From: Corynebacterium efficiens YS-314
Lineage (GTDB): Bacteria; Actinomycetota; Actinomycetes; Mycobacteriales; Mycobacteriaceae
DNA length: 64,000 nt
Direction: 5' to 3'
Assembly: GCF_000011305.1 (NCBI RefSeq)
Contig: NC_004369.1
Location: forward strand, 2,852,001 to 2,916,000
The notes under the pieces are model-generated. The model made no database searches. It worked only from the letters and a program-made list of their open reading frames with translations, and had not been told where the DNA came from. The stretch's first letter is position 1. Each line of letters starts with the position of its first letter. This document shows, piece by piece, positions 46,986 through 58,727 of this stretch. A program made the position numbers and the translations under genes.

Positions 46986-47551
46986 GCGAGAAATGCCAGG
47001 TAGCACACGACGGTAACCACCGCGCCGGTCACGATCCCGGCAATGACCTCCGCCATGGTGTGGTGGTCGATCCTGATGCGCGCCCACGCGGTCACCGGTG
47101 TGAACAACAGTCCAAGCCACCACCACGGACTAACGGTCAGACTCAGGAAGACAATCAGACACACCCACAGACCCACATGCACAGAGGCTTTGATTCTCAG
47201 CGTGACCAGCCCGAAGACCGCCAGGAACACCAGCGCCGAGAACACACCCACCCAGATCAGGCGCGGGGCATCCAGCCAGGCGAGCGCCGCCACGAGCGCG
47301 AGGACGCATAGGAAGATCCCGACATAAACAAGGCTGCGCTGGCCCCGGTCCGTAATATGGTGATTTCCCACCCGCCCCATGCGCATCAACAGCACAATGA
47401 GCAGCATGGGCACCAGGCCGGTACCGGCAGCCGCGGTCAACGCCGGAGCCCACGAGCCTGTCGACACCCCGAGCACCACAAAGAAACCGATATTCAGTAT
47501 CCAGGGCGCAAAGAGCTCACTGATTGCACGTGCGAGTTGTTCAGCAGTCAC
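46982..47551 (-). CDS. PAP2-like integral membrane protein, degenerate motifs
   Basis: 189 residues, about six hydrophobic helices (residues ~15-60 and 70-188). Only the last PAP2 motif is partly recognisable (TAWARIRIDHHTMAEVIAGIVTG, compare SRxxxxxHxxxD); the KxxxxxxRP and PSGH motifs are missing. It may be a PAP2-fold protein that lost or changed activity. Translationally coupled to the intact PAP2 gene downstream, which suggests a pair. Start ATG 47551. Confidence 0.75.
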   Translation of the reverse strand: MTAEQLARAISELFAPWILNIGFFVVLGVSTGSWAPALTAAAGTGLVPMLLIVLLMRMGRVGNHHITDRGQRSLVYVGIFLCVLALVAALAWLDAPRLIWVGVFSALVFLAVFGLVTLRIKASVHVGLWVCLIVFLSLTVSPWWWLGLLFTPVTAWARIRIDHHTMAEVIAGIVTGAVVTVVCYLAFLA

Positions 47552-47606
47552 GACTGATCAATCTAAACGAATCCTGCACGCATGAAACCTGGAGGTATGC
47601 CCCCAA

Positions 47607-47622
47607 GGTTTCACGTGAAACA
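47607..47622. promoter_or_regulatory. parS: parS-like centromere site (ParB binding)
   Basis: GGTTTCACGTGAAACA matches the bacterial parS consensus TGTTTCACGTGAAACA at 15 of 16 positions, and the inner 14 bp are a perfect palindrome. It is intergenic, 5 bp beyond the glf stop codon. parS sites in corynebacteria cluster within the origin-proximal part of the chromosome (known); whether this copy binds ParB is inferred. Confidence 0.75.
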
Positions 47623-47626
47623 TTTC

Positions 47627-49203
<1,577 letters not shown>

Positions 49204-51312
49204 GTGCAGCAACGACGCCGCATCAACGCCGTCCGGAGCAAACCGACACTCGCCATACTCTTGGCTGTGGCGCTCGTGGCCTCCGGCTTTGCAGCAGCCA
49301 ACACGGACTACATCCGCACCCAGGGCACCGCCATGGACCCCGTCCCGGTCATGAACGAAACCACCAGCTTCGACAGCGGAGCAAACGTTCTGGTCGATGA
49401 CCCGGCCATCACCGCACAGGGCGAGGAGACCGGCCCCAGAACCGTCAAGGAGTTCCAGCGCGAGGAACCCTTCTCCATGTTCGCCCTGACCTGGACCGGT
49501 CAGCGTGATGTCACCGCCTTCGTCCGCGCCCAGAAGGACGACGGCTCCTGGACGGAATGGTTCGACATGGAACCCCTGTCCGTGGACAACAATGATCCCA
49601 ACGCCACTCACGGCACCGAACTCATCTTCCACGGCACCACCAACCGGATCCAGGTGTCCACGCTCAACGTCGACCTCTTCGGTGCGGATGCCGGAGCCGT
49701 GGCCAACGATGATGACGGAAACGTCATTCCCGCCGCCGAATACGCAGCCGAACCGGTTCCTGCAGAGGAGCCCGCCGAGTCCCCCGCGCCTGAAGCTCCA
49801 GCAGAAGCTCCAGCCGAAGTTCCGACCGTCCAGGATGGTCTCGCCCCGCTGCCCTCCAACTACGGTGATATCCAGCCGGTGGCTGAGGTCGCCAGCGATC
49901 TGGAGGCTGTCTTCATCGACGGCAATGCAGAGGCAGGCGTCGGTGGCATGGAACTGGTCGCCGACTCCGACGGCATGCCACGGGTGATCTCCCGGGCCGG
50001 CTGGGGTGCGAGCTCCAACCAGTGCAATACAACCATCGACAGCGGTGTCTCCGCGATCACCATTCACCACACCGCCGGCAGCAATGACTACACCCCGGCC
50101 GAAAGTGCGGCCCGTATGCGTGGTTACCACAACTATCATGCCAACACCCTGGGCTGGTGTGACATCGGGTACCACGCGCTGGTGGACAAGTACGGCACCA
50201 TCTACGAGGGCCGTGCCGGTGGCATGAACCGTGCGGTCCGAGGGGCACACGCTGGTGGTTTCAACGAGAACACCTGGGCCATCTCCATGATGGGCAACTA
50301 CGAGAACGTCACCCCACCCGCAGCCACCGTCCAGGCTGTCGGTGAGCTGGCCGGCTGGCGCGCGAAGGTCGCAGGGTTCGAGCCCAAGGGTTATGACACC
50401 CACTACTCCGAGGGCTCCAGCTACACCTTCTACCCCTATGGTGCGGCCGTATCCCTGCCGAATATCTTCGCGCACCGGGATGTGGGCACCACCTCCTGCC
50501 CGGGCAACTCCGGTTATGCCCAGATGGGCGCCATCCGGGACATCGCCCAGGCGAAGTACACCTCGATCCTCTCGGGTTCAGGTGACCAGTCCGGCACCAC
50601 GGCAGCCACCACGACAACAACCACCACGACCACGCCGACCACCCCGGCAACCACCACCCAGGCGCCTGTCGACGGAGAGGTCACCGTCACGGTCACCCCG
50701 GAGCCTGCGGCGGGTGAGGACCCAGCAATGGGTTCCTCCGATCTCGCCATCGGCAGCTCCGATCTGCTCAACGGTGCCGACTCCGAGCAGGTGCTCGTGG
50801 GTCTCGGTTCCATCCTCGCGGTGATCCTCGGTCTCACCACCGCCGGTGGCGATCTGGGTGCCCTGCTGGGCAACACCGGGAACATCAATGGTGTGCCCGT
50901 TCTGGAGGATGTCTCCCTCGCCGATGTCGTCCCCGTGGGCAATACCGTGGCTAACCTGACCGGTGACAATGAGTTCTCCCGCACCTGGAACGCACTCAAC
51001 AACACCCTCGGCCCGGTTCTGGGCGCAGCAACGGGTGGGGCGACAGCCGTCCAGTACGCCAGTGGGGCGAATTCGGAGGTCTCCTACATGGCGTTTGAAA
51101 ACGGCATCATGGTCTCCTCCCCCGAGGCCGGCACCCACGGCCTGTGGGGTGTCATCGGTGACACCTGGGCCAAGCAGGGAGCCGACCTCGGTCCCCTCGG
51201 CCTGCCGATCAACCACGAATACCGTGACGGCAATGTGCTGCGCGTGGATTTCCAGGGTGGTTTCATCACCTACGATCCGTACACCGGTGAGGTTGACCTC
51301 CAGCTGACCTAA
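49204..51312 (+). CDS. Secreted PGRP-type N-acetylmuramoyl-L-alanine amidase
   Basis: 702 residues from GTG 49204 (GGGAGA upstream). Signal peptide or anchor (residues ~14-34), beta-rich N-terminal domain, Pro/Glu/Ala-rich linker (~180-215), amidase_2/PGRP domain (~260-440) with Zn ligands in AITIHHTAGSNDY and FAHRDVGTTSCPG and the catalytic-side GYHALVDKYGTIYEGR, then a run of threonines (~465-480) and a C-terminal domain ending with an LGFP-like repeat (LGPLGLPINHEYR). It cleaves peptidoglycan stem peptides. It lies next to glf as Rv3811 does. Confidence 0.93.
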   Translation: MQQRRRINAVRSKPTLAILLAVALVASGFAAANTDYIRTQGTAMDPVPVMNETTSFDSGANVLVDDPAITAQGEETGPRTVKEFQREEPFSMFALTWTGQRDVTAFVRAQKDDGSWTEWFDMEPLSVDNNDPNATHGTELIFHGTTNRIQVSTLNVDLFGADAGAVANDDDGNVIPAAEYAAEPVPAEEPAESPAPEAPAEAPAEVPTVQDGLAPLPSNYGDIQPVAEVASDLEAVFIDGNAEAGVGGMELVADSDGMPRVISRAGWGASSNQCNTTIDSGVSAITIHHTAGSNDYTPAESAARMRGYHNYHANTLGWCDIGYHALVDKYGTIYEGRAGGMNRAVRGAHAGGFNENTWAISMMGNYENVTPPAATVQAVGELAGWRAKVAGFEPKGYDTHYSEGSSYTFYPYGAAVSLPNIFAHRDVGTTSCPGNSGYAQMGAIRDIAQAKYTSILSGSGDQSGTTAATTTTTTTTTPTTPATTTQAPVDGEVTVTVTPEPAAGEDPAMGSSDLAIGSSDLLNGADSEQVLVGLGSILAVILGLTTAGGDLGALLGNTGNINGVPVLEDVSLADVVPVGNTVANLTGDNEFSRTWNALNNTLGPVLGAATGGATAVQYASGANSEVSYMAFENGIMVSSPEAGTHGLWGVIGDTWAKQGADLGPLGLPINHEYRDGNVLRVDFQGGFITYDPYTGEVDLQLT

Positions 51313-51329
51313 GCACCCGGTAGACACGC

Positions 51330-51367
51330 AAGGGCCCCGCAGCTTTCCCTGAAGCTGCGGGGCCCTT
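51330..51367. terminator. Bidirectional terminator between amidase and glpK
   Basis: AAGGGCCCCGCAGCTT (51330-51345) pairs perfectly with AAGCTGCGGGGCCCTT (51352-51367) around a 6-nt loop. It lies between convergent genes. Confidence 0.9.
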
Positions 51368-51391
51368 CCACGTTCCCACCCGGGATGGGTA

Positions 51392-52918
51392 CTAACGCGG
51401 GTAGGCGTGCGTGACGGCCTCATTCCAGGCATCGTAGGCGCGTTCGCGCTCCGCCTCGGTCATCTCCGGCGTCCAGGTCTGGCGGATGGAGATCAGCTCG
51501 ATGATCTGGTCGAAGTCCTTGAAGAAGCCGGACCCCAGACCCGCGGCGAAGGCCGTACCGAGGGCGGTGGTCTCGATATCACCGGGGCGGATGACATCGA
51601 TGCCGAGGATATCGGCCTGCATCTGCATGAGCAGTTCATTCTGGACCATGGCACCGTCGACGCGCAGGGATTCCAGTTCCTTACCGGCATCCCGGGCCAT
51701 GGCGTCCACGACCTCGCGGGTCTGGAAGGCGGTGGCCTCCAGGACGGCACGACAGATGTGGTTGCGGTTGGCGAACCTGGTCAGGCCCGTGATCACACCG
51801 CGTGCCTCAGGGTGCCAGCGTGGTGCGAACAGACCGGAGAACGCCGGGACGATGTGGACTCCACCGTTGTCGGGAACCTGGCGGGCGAACTCCTCGATGG
51901 CGGGGGCGGTGGGGATCATCTGGAGGGAGTCACGCAGCCACTGCACCAGGGAGCCACCCATGGAGACAGACCCCTCGAGAGCGTAGACCGGGTCCTGTCC
52001 CTCGATCTGGTAGGCGATGGTGGACAGCAGGCCGTGCTCGGAGATCTTCAGTTCGGGGCCGGTGTTCATCACCAGGAAGAGACCGGTGCCGTAGGTGTTC
52101 TTGGTGTCACCCTCTTTGAAACCACCCTGGCCGAAGAGTGCGGCCTGCTGGTCACCGAGGACTCCGGTGATGGGCACATCGGCAAGGATGCCACGGTGAC
52201 GCACGGAGCGGTAATCGCCTATGGAGGGTTTGATCTCCGGGAGCAGGGACATGGGGATATCCAGTGCCTCGCACAGCTCCGGGTCCCACTGCTGGGTGTG
52301 GATGTCCATCAGGAGGGTACGCGATGCGTTGGTCACGTCGGTGACGTGGAGAGCTTCCTCGCCGTCATCACCGCGGATACCACCGGTGAGGTTCCACAGC
52401 AGCCAGGTGTCCATGGTGCCGAAGTAGAGTTCCCCCTTCTCGGCGCGTTCACGCACCCCCTCGACATTGTCCAGGATCCACTTGATCTTCGGTCCGGCCG
52501 GGTAGGAGTTGATGAGCAGGCCGGTGCGGTCCAGCCACTTCTGCTGTCCCTCCTCACCGGCCAGTTCCCGGCAGATCTCATTGGTGCGGGTGTCCTGCCA
52601 GACGATGGCGTTGTAGACGGGTTCCCCGGTGGCGGGGTCCCAGATCACCGTGGTTTCGCGCTGGTTGGTCACACCGACGGAGGAGATCTCGTACGGGGTG
52701 ATGTCGATGGCGACCATGGCCTGGCTGACCACGGCTCGGACATTGTCCCAGATTTCCACGGGATCATGTTCCACCCATCCCTGCTGGGGGAGGATCTGTT
52801 CGTGTTCCTTCGCGGCTACCGAGACCACAGCGCCCGTGTCATCAATGATGATGCAGCGGGTGGATGTGGTGCCCTGGTCGATAGCTGCCACATATGCATT
52901 GGCTTTCGATGCTCTCAT
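51392..52918 (-). CDS. glpK: Glycerol kinase
   Basis: 508 residues from ATG 52918; longer in-frame starts upstream lack family sequence. Phosphorylates glycerol to sn-glycerol 3-phosphate. FGGY-kinase signatures: [18 protein letters not shown] (phosphate 1), [38 protein letters not shown], and [21 protein letters not shown]. Monocistronic. Neighbouring plsC and HAD genes make glycerol-lipid metabolism the local theme. Confidence 0.96.
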   Translation of the reverse strand: MRASKANAYVAAIDQGTTSTRCIIIDDTGAVVSVAAKEHEQILPQQGWVEHDPVEIWDNVRAVVSQAMVAIDITPYEISSVGVTNQRETTVIWDPATGEPVYNAIVWQDTRTNEICRELAGEEGQQKWLDRTGLLINSYPAGPKIKWILDNVEGVRERAEKGELYFGTMDTWLLWNLTGGIRGDDGEEALHVTDVTNASRTLLMDIHTQQWDPELCEALDIPMSLLPEIKPSIGDYRSVRHRGILADVPITGVLGDQQAALFGQGGFKEGDTKNTYGTGLFLVMNTGPELKISEHGLLSTIAYQIEGQDPVYALEGSVSMGGSLVQWLRDSLQMIPTAPAIEEFARQVPDNGGVHIVPAFSGLFAPRWHPEARGVITGLTRFANRNHICRAVLEATAFQTREVVDAMARDAGKELESLRVDGAMVQNELLMQMQADILGIDVIRPGDIETTALGTAFAAGLGSGFFKDFDQIIELISIRQTWTPEMTEAERERAYDAWNEAVTHAYPR

Positions 52919-53163
52919 GGCCCCCATTTTGGCATGCGGACCCAAGTGAGGTATACCCAAAAAGAAAAGGGTGTTCCCCAGGTCCGTTTACCACCCCCGG
53001 CACCCACACCATGTTCCCCCGCTGTGTATATAAGCGGTGGTCAGGGGCGAAGCGGTCGAAATGCCCCGGATACCCCCAAATCAACCGCCACATGGGACAG
53101 CAAGCCGGTTATGTCCCATTTCTAGCCAGCCCGACGCCCCGGCCCACCAGTTTCATTCACACC

Positions 53164-54003
53164 CTAGAACCACCATTCCAGAACGTCGGCCACACCCGCC
53201 TCGTCATTGGTGGCGGTCACGAAATCGGACACGGCCTTCACCTCGGGGCGGGCATTGCCCATGGCCACGCCACGGCCCGCCCACTGCAGCATCTCGATGT
53301 CATTGGGCATGTCGCCGAAGGTGATCACATCCTCCTGCGCCACCCCGAGCAGCTCCGCCAGGTAGGACACCCCCAGCGCCTTGGTCACACCGGGGGCGGC
53401 GATCTCGAGCAGACCACCGGACATGGAGAAGGTCACATGACCGACCTCCTCCGGGATGACGGGCCGGATGATGTCGAACATCTCCTTGGATTCCAGGAAG
53501 TCACTGCGCAGCAGCAGCTTGGTGGCGGGCGCGGAGATCAGGGTGTCCAGGGGCACCACGCCGTGATCGTCGAGGGTGGGCCAGGCGTGGCTGTACTCCG
53601 GGGTCACCAGGAACAGTTCATCAGCATTGTCGAAGGCGGAGCGGCCGGCGCGTTCCACCGCGAAGCTCACACCCCCGTGATCGGCCATGGCGGCGCGTGC
53701 CAGCGCCACCACCTCCACCATCGTCTCAGGTGCCAGGGTGTGGGCCTTGAGGATCCGGTCGGTGGCGGAATCGTAGATGACCGCGCCGTTCGCACAGACG
53801 CAGACCGGCCGCACGGGCAGTTGCTCCAGCACGGTGTAGATCCACCGGGCTGGTCGCCCCGTCGACAGCGCCATGGCTGTGCCCTGCGCCGTCATGCGGG
53901 TGATCACCTCCCGCAGTCGGGCGGGGACGCGTTCGGCGCTGTCGATCAGTGTTCCATCGACGTCGCTGGCCACAAGCTTCGGCGCGGGACCGGGGCTGGT
54001 CAT
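53164..54003 (-). CDS. HAD-superfamily Cof-type phosphatase
   Basis: 279 residues from ATG 54003, preceded by AGGAATA within the end of plsC. Motif I VASDVDGTLIDS (two Asp), motif II ALSTGRPA, motif III Lys region and motif IV VITFGDMPNDIEMLQWAG are complete; the cap between motifs II and IV is the C2B Cof type. These enzymes dephosphorylate sugar or nucleotide phosphates. Starts 5 bp after plsC and belongs to the serS-plsC-HAD run. Confidence 0.9.
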   Translation of the reverse strand: MTSPGPAPKLVASDVDGTLIDSAERVPARLREVITRMTAQGTAMALSTGRPARWIYTVLEQLPVRPVCVCANGAVIYDSATDRILKAHTLAPETMVEVVALARAAMADHGGVSFAVERAGRSAFDNADELFLVTPEYSHAWPTLDDHGVVPLDTLISAPATKLLLRSDFLESKEMFDIIRPVIPEEVGHVTFSMSGGLLEIAAPGVTKALGVSYLAELLGVAQEDVITFGDMPNDIEMLQWAGRGVAMGNARPEVKAVSDFVTATNDEAGVADVLEWWF

Positions 54004-54008
54004 TATTC

Positions 54009-54935
54009 CTACTTTCGCATGATCTTCTTCACAAGGCCGGTGGCCTTGTTCATCAACCGTCGGGGTAACGGTTTCTTCTCGGCTTTCGCCGCCTTCTTCG
54101 CCTCGCGTTTTGCTTGTCGACGCTCCCGCTCCGCCATCTCCATCAGGGATGCACGCTCCATCGACGGGGCACCACCACCGAGGGATTCGGGACGCCACGG
54201 TTCGCCACCCTCGAAGGGGCCGAATTCGGCTTCGTAGGCGGTCCGCACTTCGTCGAGAAGCTCCTTCATCGCCTGCGACAGGCGCTCGGTGGCCTCCTCG
54301 GGGGAACCGCTGGGGTCGACCGGCGCGCCGACCCTGATGAACACGGGGATGTGGCTGCGGCCGAGGTCGCGGTCGATGTCCTTGGTGATGATCCGCTGAC
54401 CACCCCAGATGATCACCGGCAGCAGGGGAACATCGGCGGTGTCGGCGATGCGCACGGCACCGGTCTTGAGGTTCTTGATCTCGAAGCTGCGGGAGATGGT
54501 GGCCTCGGGGAAGATCCCCACCAGCTGCCCCCGCCGGAGCCTGTCCACGGCGTGGTCGAGGGAACCCGCCCCCTTGGCGCGGTTGACCGGGATATGGGAC
54601 ATGCCGTTCATGAGCGTACCCACGGCCGGGGTGTCGAAGATCTCCTTCTTGGCCATGAACCGCACCAGGCGGCGACCACGCAGATGTGCGGGGAGACCAC
54701 CGAGGATGAAGTCGTAGTACCCGGTGTGGTTGACCGCCAGGAGGGCACCACCGGTGGTGGGCACGTTCTCCGAACCGAAGACATGGAGCTGCAGATCCTG
54801 CGCCTTCATCACCGTCTTGATGAACGGGATGATGATGCGGTTGTACAGCAGCTCCTTCGATTCCTTCGGGTGCGGGGAGACATCCGGGGTGCCCCTGGGC
54901 ACCCAGAACCCCTGCTTCTTGACCATGTTTTCCAT
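54009..54935 (-). CDS. plsC: 1-acyl-sn-glycerol-3-phosphate acyltransferase (PlsC)
   Basis: 308 residues from ATG 54935. The acyltransferase HX4D motif is in NHTGYYDF, the glycerophosphate-binding motif is GIFPEATISRS, and a central GAVRIADTADVPLLPVIIWG stretch completes the fold. A lysine-rich C-terminus (~250-308, REAKKAAKAEKK) may contact membrane lipids or nucleic acid. It makes phosphatidic acid for phospholipids. 11 bp after the serS stop. Confidence 0.9.
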   Translation of the reverse strand: MENMVKKQGFWVPRGTPDVSPHPKESKELLYNRIIIPFIKTVMKAQDLQLHVFGSENVPTTGGALLAVNHTGYYDFILGGLPAHLRGRRLVRFMAKKEIFDTPAVGTLMNGMSHIPVNRAKGAGSLDHAVDRLRRGQLVGIFPEATISRSFEIKNLKTGAVRIADTADVPLLPVIIWGGQRIITKDIDRDLGRSHIPVFIRVGAPVDPSGSPEEATERLSQAMKELLDEVRTAYEAEFGPFEGGEPWRPESLGGGAPSMERASLMEMAERERRQAKREAKKAAKAEKKPLPRRLMNKATGLVKKIMRK

Positions 54936-54946
54936 TGCCACGTGCC

Positions 54947-56206
54947 TTATTTGACCGGTTCGAGGACGTCCTTGCCCACGAATGGGCGCAGCGCCTCCGG
55001 AACGATGACGGAACCATCGGCCTGCTGGTTGTTCTCCAGGATGGCCACGAGCCACCGGGTGGTGGCCAGGGTGCCGTTGAGGGTGGCGGCGATCTGCGGC
55101 TTGCCGTTCTCGTCGCGGTACCGGGTCTGCAGACGACGGCCCTGGAAGGTGGTGCAGTTGGAGGTGGAGGTCAGCTCACGGTAGGTGCCCTGCGTGGGGA
55201 CCCAGGCCTCGGTGTCGAACTTGCGGGCGGCGGAGGCACCCAGGTCACCACCGGCGACATCGATGATGCGGTAGGGAACCTCAACGGCGGCGAGCATGTC
55301 CTTTTCCATCTCCAGCAGCCTGCGGTGCTGTTCCTCGGCCTCCTCCGGCTTGCAGTAGACGAACATCTCCACCTTGTCGAACTGGTGGACGCGCAGGATG
55401 CCACGGGTGTCCTTGCCGTAGGAACCGGCCTCGCGGCGGAAGCAGGAGGACCAGCCGGCGTACTTCACGGGGCCGTTGTTCAGGTCGATGATCTCATCCT
55501 TGTGGTAACCGGCCAGGGCCACCTCGGAGGTGCCCACCAGGTACATGTCATCGCGCTCGAGGTAGTAGATCTCCTCGGAGTGATCACCGAGGAAACCGGT
55601 GCCGGCCATGATCTCCGGGCGCACGAGCACGGGCGGGATCATCATGGTGAATCCGGCGGCGGTGGCCTTCTGCGCTGCCAGGGTGAGCATGCCCAGCTGC
55701 AGCATGGCGCCGTCACCGGTGAGGTAGTAGAAACGGGCGCCGGAGACCTTGGTGCCACGCTTCATATCGATGAGACCGAGGGACTCGCCGAGCTCCAGGT
55801 GGTCCTTGGGCTCGAAGTCGAAGGTGCGGGGCTCACCGACATGCTCCAGGACAACGAAGTCATCCTCGCCACCGGCGGGAGCACCCTCCACCACGTTGGA
55901 CAGCTTCATCTGGAGGTCGTGGACGCGCTGCTCGGCGGTTTCCTGGGCGGCTTCGGCCTCCTTGACCTTGGCCTTGAGTTCATTGGACCCCTCGAGCAGG
56001 GCCGGACGGTCCTCGGGGGAGGCCTGACCGATCTTCTTTCCGAACGCCTTCTGCTCGGAACGCAGCTCATCCGCCACCTGGATCGCCTGGCGACGCGCCT
56101 CATCGGCGCTGAGCAGCTCATCAACCAGGGCGGGGTCCTCCCCACGGGTGATCTGGGAGGTGCGGACAACGTCGGGATTGTCACGGAGGAATTTCAGATC
56201 AATCAT
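54947..56206 (-). CDS. serS: Seryl-tRNA synthetase
   Basis: 419 residues from ATG 56206. N-terminal antiparallel coiled-coil (~25-105) followed by the class II catalytic core: motif 1 region [16 protein letters not shown], motif 2 [28 protein letters not shown] and motif 3 [16 protein letters not shown]. Essential. First gene of a run with plsC and the HAD phosphatase, which is a common actinobacterial order. Confidence 0.97.
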
Positions 56207-56354
56207 GGAATTCAATGTACCGTGCGAACCCCGCCTGGGAGGCGTTAGGTGGAGACTAAACCCCCACCCCGGCACATGGACACCACACATCACCGCCCCT
56301 CATCACATATCAAAGTACCTCCTGGTTATGACCAGATGCGCTAGAGTTGTGGAT

Positions 56355-57125
56355 ATGTCTGCTGCTGAGCGCACGGAAGATGGCGCCACCCTGCCCCACC
56401 GGGTTCTGACTGATGGGCCCAAACCAAAACACCAGCAGCTGCGTGAGATCCTCGAGGAGCTGTGCACCACCCAGTTGCAACCGGGTGACATGCTGCCCGG
56501 GGAACGCGTGTTGGAGGACACCTACGGTGTCAGCCGCATCACCGTGCGTCGTGCCATCGGGGATCTGGTGGCGTCCGGTCGCCTCAAACGTGCCCGTGGC
56601 AAGGGCACCTTCGTGGCACATGCGCCACTGGTCTCCCGGTTGCATCTGGCGTCCTTCTCGGCGGAGATGGCCGCCCAGAACCTGGTGGCCACCAGCCGCA
56701 TCCTGTCGTCGTCACGTGGCGCGGCACCGGATGAGATCGCGGAGTTCTTCGGCACCGAGCGCGGCGCCCAGCACATCACCCTGCGCCGGCTGCGTCTGGG
56801 TAATGGCCGCCCCTATGCCATCGACCACGGATGGTATAACGCCGTATATGCCCCTGACCTGCTAGAAAATGATGTCTACAACTCCGTCTACGCCATCCTG
56901 GACCGCGTGTACAACGTGCCCGTGACCCACGCGGAGCAGACGGTCACCGCCGTCGCGGCGGACGAGGACACCGCCAAGCTTCTCGACGTCCCGACCGGCG
57001 CCCCACTGCTGCGGATCCTGCGGCAGTCCATGTCGGGGGAGAAACCCATCGAATGGTGTGTCTCGGTGTACCGGACAGATCGTTACTCCCTGAAAACTAT
57101 GGTCACCCGTTCCGAAGATCTCTGA
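56355..57125 (+). CDS. farR: GntR/HutC-family regulator, FarR-like
   Basis: 256 residues. N-terminal winged helix (~25-95: LQPGDMLPGERVLEDTYGVSRITVRRAIGDLVASGRLKRARGKGTFV), then UTRA effector domain (~105-256) with AIDHGWYNAVYAPDL. TAGAGT (56342-56347) ends 7 bp before ATG 56355, a leaderless arrangement that fixes the start; ATG 56328 is a less likely upstream alternative. The HutC type and location beside serS match FarR of C. glutamicum (regulator of amino acid metabolism). Confidence 0.82.
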   Translation: MSAAERTEDGATLPHRVLTDGPKPKHQQLREILEELCTTQLQPGDMLPGERVLEDTYGVSRITVRRAIGDLVASGRLKRARGKGTFVAHAPLVSRLHLASFSAEMAAQNLVATSRILSSSRGAAPDEIAEFFGTERGAQHITLRRLRLGNGRPYAIDHGWYNAVYAPDLLENDVYNSVYAILDRVYNVPVTHAEQTVTAVAADEDTAKLLDVPTGAPLLRILRQSMSGEKPIEWCVSVYRTDRYSLKTMVTRSEDL

Positions 57126-57160
57126 CTAACCACCGCTGGCGTGGCATGATAGGGACAATC

Positions 57161-58219
57161 ATGAGTACATCCACCGATTCCCAGTCACGCACGGGGCGTA
57201 GAGGATTCCGTTCCGCTGCCTCGGTGCAAACCATGCTCGTTGCCGCGCTCGCGGCATCGGCTGCTGTGGGTATGTATTCCTACGGCGTGAATTCCGCTGA
57301 GGAAACCCCGGAGCCTATGGCTACGGGGGAGACGTCGACAAGCACCACCACGGTCACCACCGCCCAGCAGGTGGCGCCGTTCACCACGGCGGACGTCGGG
57401 ATGTGCGCGACCTGGGACGTCAACGATGACGGCCAGGTCTCCGGTTTTGAGCAGACCAGCTGCGAGGGTGAACACCGCTTCGAGATCTCCAAGCGGGAGA
57501 ACCTGGCCACCTATCCCAGTTCCGAGTTCGGCCCCGACGCCGATCCACCGAACCTGACGCGACAGGCGCAGCTGCGTGAGGAGCTGTGCCAGGCCCCCAC
57601 CCTGGCCTACCTCAACGGCCGTTTCGACCCGGCCGGGCGCTACACCATCGCCCCCATCCTGCCGCCGGCGGAGGCCTGGGCCGCAGGCGACCGCACCATG
57701 CTCTGCGGCCTGCAGGCCACCGACTCCAACGGCATCCCCCAGATCACCATCGGGCCCGTCGCCGCCAACGACCAGGCCCGCGTATTCGCCACCGGTGCGT
57801 GTGTCCGCGTGGAATCCTCCGCGGAGTTCCGGGAGGTCGACTGCGCCGAGGACCACCACCTGGAGGCCATATCCACCGTCAACCTCGGGGTACCGTTCCC
57901 ACAGGGTGTGCCCAGCACCGATGAGCAGAATGAGTTCCTCGGCAGCACCTGCACCCAGGCCGCCATCGACTACATGGGTGATGAGGAGAGGCTCTACCAG
58001 TCCACCCTGCAGACCTTCTGGCCCACCATCACCGCCAATTCCTGGCTCGGTGGTTCCCACAGCGTGAACTGCTATCTCATGTCGCCATCCACCGAGGGGG
58101 ATTCCACCTTCAACATCCTCAACGGTTCGGCACAGACCGGGTTCACCATCAACGGCCAGGCCCCACCACCCCAGCCGCCACGGGAGCCCCTGCGTCCCGG
58201 CGCATCGGTTCCGCTGTAG
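57161..58219 (+). CDS. Membrane-anchored septum-formation-domain protein
   Basis: 352 residues from ATG 57161. Membrane anchor at ~23-42, Thr/Ser-rich linker, then two Cys-rich modules of the Septum_form type: DVGMCATWDVNDDGQ ... SCEGEHRFEI and TGACVRVESSAEFREVDCAEDHHLEAI. C-terminus is proline-rich (PPPQPPREP). Possibly extracytoplasmic and envelope-linked. A CATGAT -10 element is 10 bp before the ATG. Separated from farR by 35 bp. Confidence 0.8.
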   Translation: MSTSTDSQSRTGRRGFRSAASVQTMLVAALAASAAVGMYSYGVNSAEETPEPMATGETSTSTTTVTTAQQVAPFTTADVGMCATWDVNDDGQVSGFEQTSCEGEHRFEISKRENLATYPSSEFGPDADPPNLTRQAQLREELCQAPTLAYLNGRFDPAGRYTIAPILPPAEAWAAGDRTMLCGLQATDSNGIPQITIGPVAANDQARVFATGACVRVESSAEFREVDCAEDHHLEAISTVNLGVPFPQGVPSTDEQNEFLGSTCTQAAIDYMGDEERLYQSTLQTFWPTITANSWLGGSHSVNCYLMSPSTEGDSTFNILNGSAQTGFTINGQAPPPQPPREPLRPGASVPL

Positions 58220-58253
58220 CCTGATTCCAGTTTGAGATCACGGGGAGAATGCC

Positions 58254-58598
58254 ATGTATGAAGTCAGTGATGAACGTTTCGAGGAGATGGTCGACGACGC
58301 CTTCGACCAGGTTCCGCAGAAATTCCTCGACAACATGCGCAACGTGGTGGTGCTCATCGACGACTACAACCCCGACTCCCGCCACATCCTCGGCCTCTAC
58401 AGCGGCACCGCCCTCCCCAACCGCGTCTTCGGCCACGGTGGCCTGCCGGACTCCATCACCATCTATAAAAGCGCCCTGCAGGATCACTGCCATTCCGAGG
58501 AGCAGCTGGCCGAACAGGTCCGCGTGACCGTCCTCCACGAGGTGGGCCACTATTTCGGCCTGGATGAGGACGATCTGCACCGCCTGGGATATGCGTGA
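58254..58598 (+). CDS. Minimal zincin metallopeptidase
   Basis: 114 residues. HEVGHYFGLDEDDL contains the HExxH zinc motif (His95, Glu96, His99) followed by an Asp three to five residues later, the pattern of the Zincin_1 (PF06262) family. Small, cytosolic, acidic. Substrate unknown. Starts 34 bp after the septum-domain gene with GGGGAG upstream. Confidence 0.85.
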   Translation: MYEVSDERFEEMVDDAFDQVPQKFLDNMRNVVVLIDDYNPDSRHILGLYSGTALPNRVFGHGGLPDSITIYKSALQDHCHSEEQLAEQVRVTVLHEVGHYFGLDEDDLHRLGYA

Positions 58599-58642
58599 CG
58601 GTGGCCTTCATCAGGTGAGCTGACCGGGTTTCGGGAATGGAG

Positions 58643-58692
58643 AAACCGGCAGGTTGGAAACAGTATGGATACTGTTTCCGGCCTGCCGGTTT
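58643..58692. terminator. Long bidirectional terminator
   Basis: AAACCGGCAGG (58643-58653) with CCTGCCGGTTT (58682-58692), and an inner perfect stem GGAAACAGT/ACTGTTTCC. TTTTCTG follows on the plus strand. Between convergent zincin and YeeE-TusA genes. Confidence 0.9.
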
Positions 58693-58727
58693 TCTGCTGA
58701 ACCGGGGTGCGGGCGGTGCTGGGGGGG

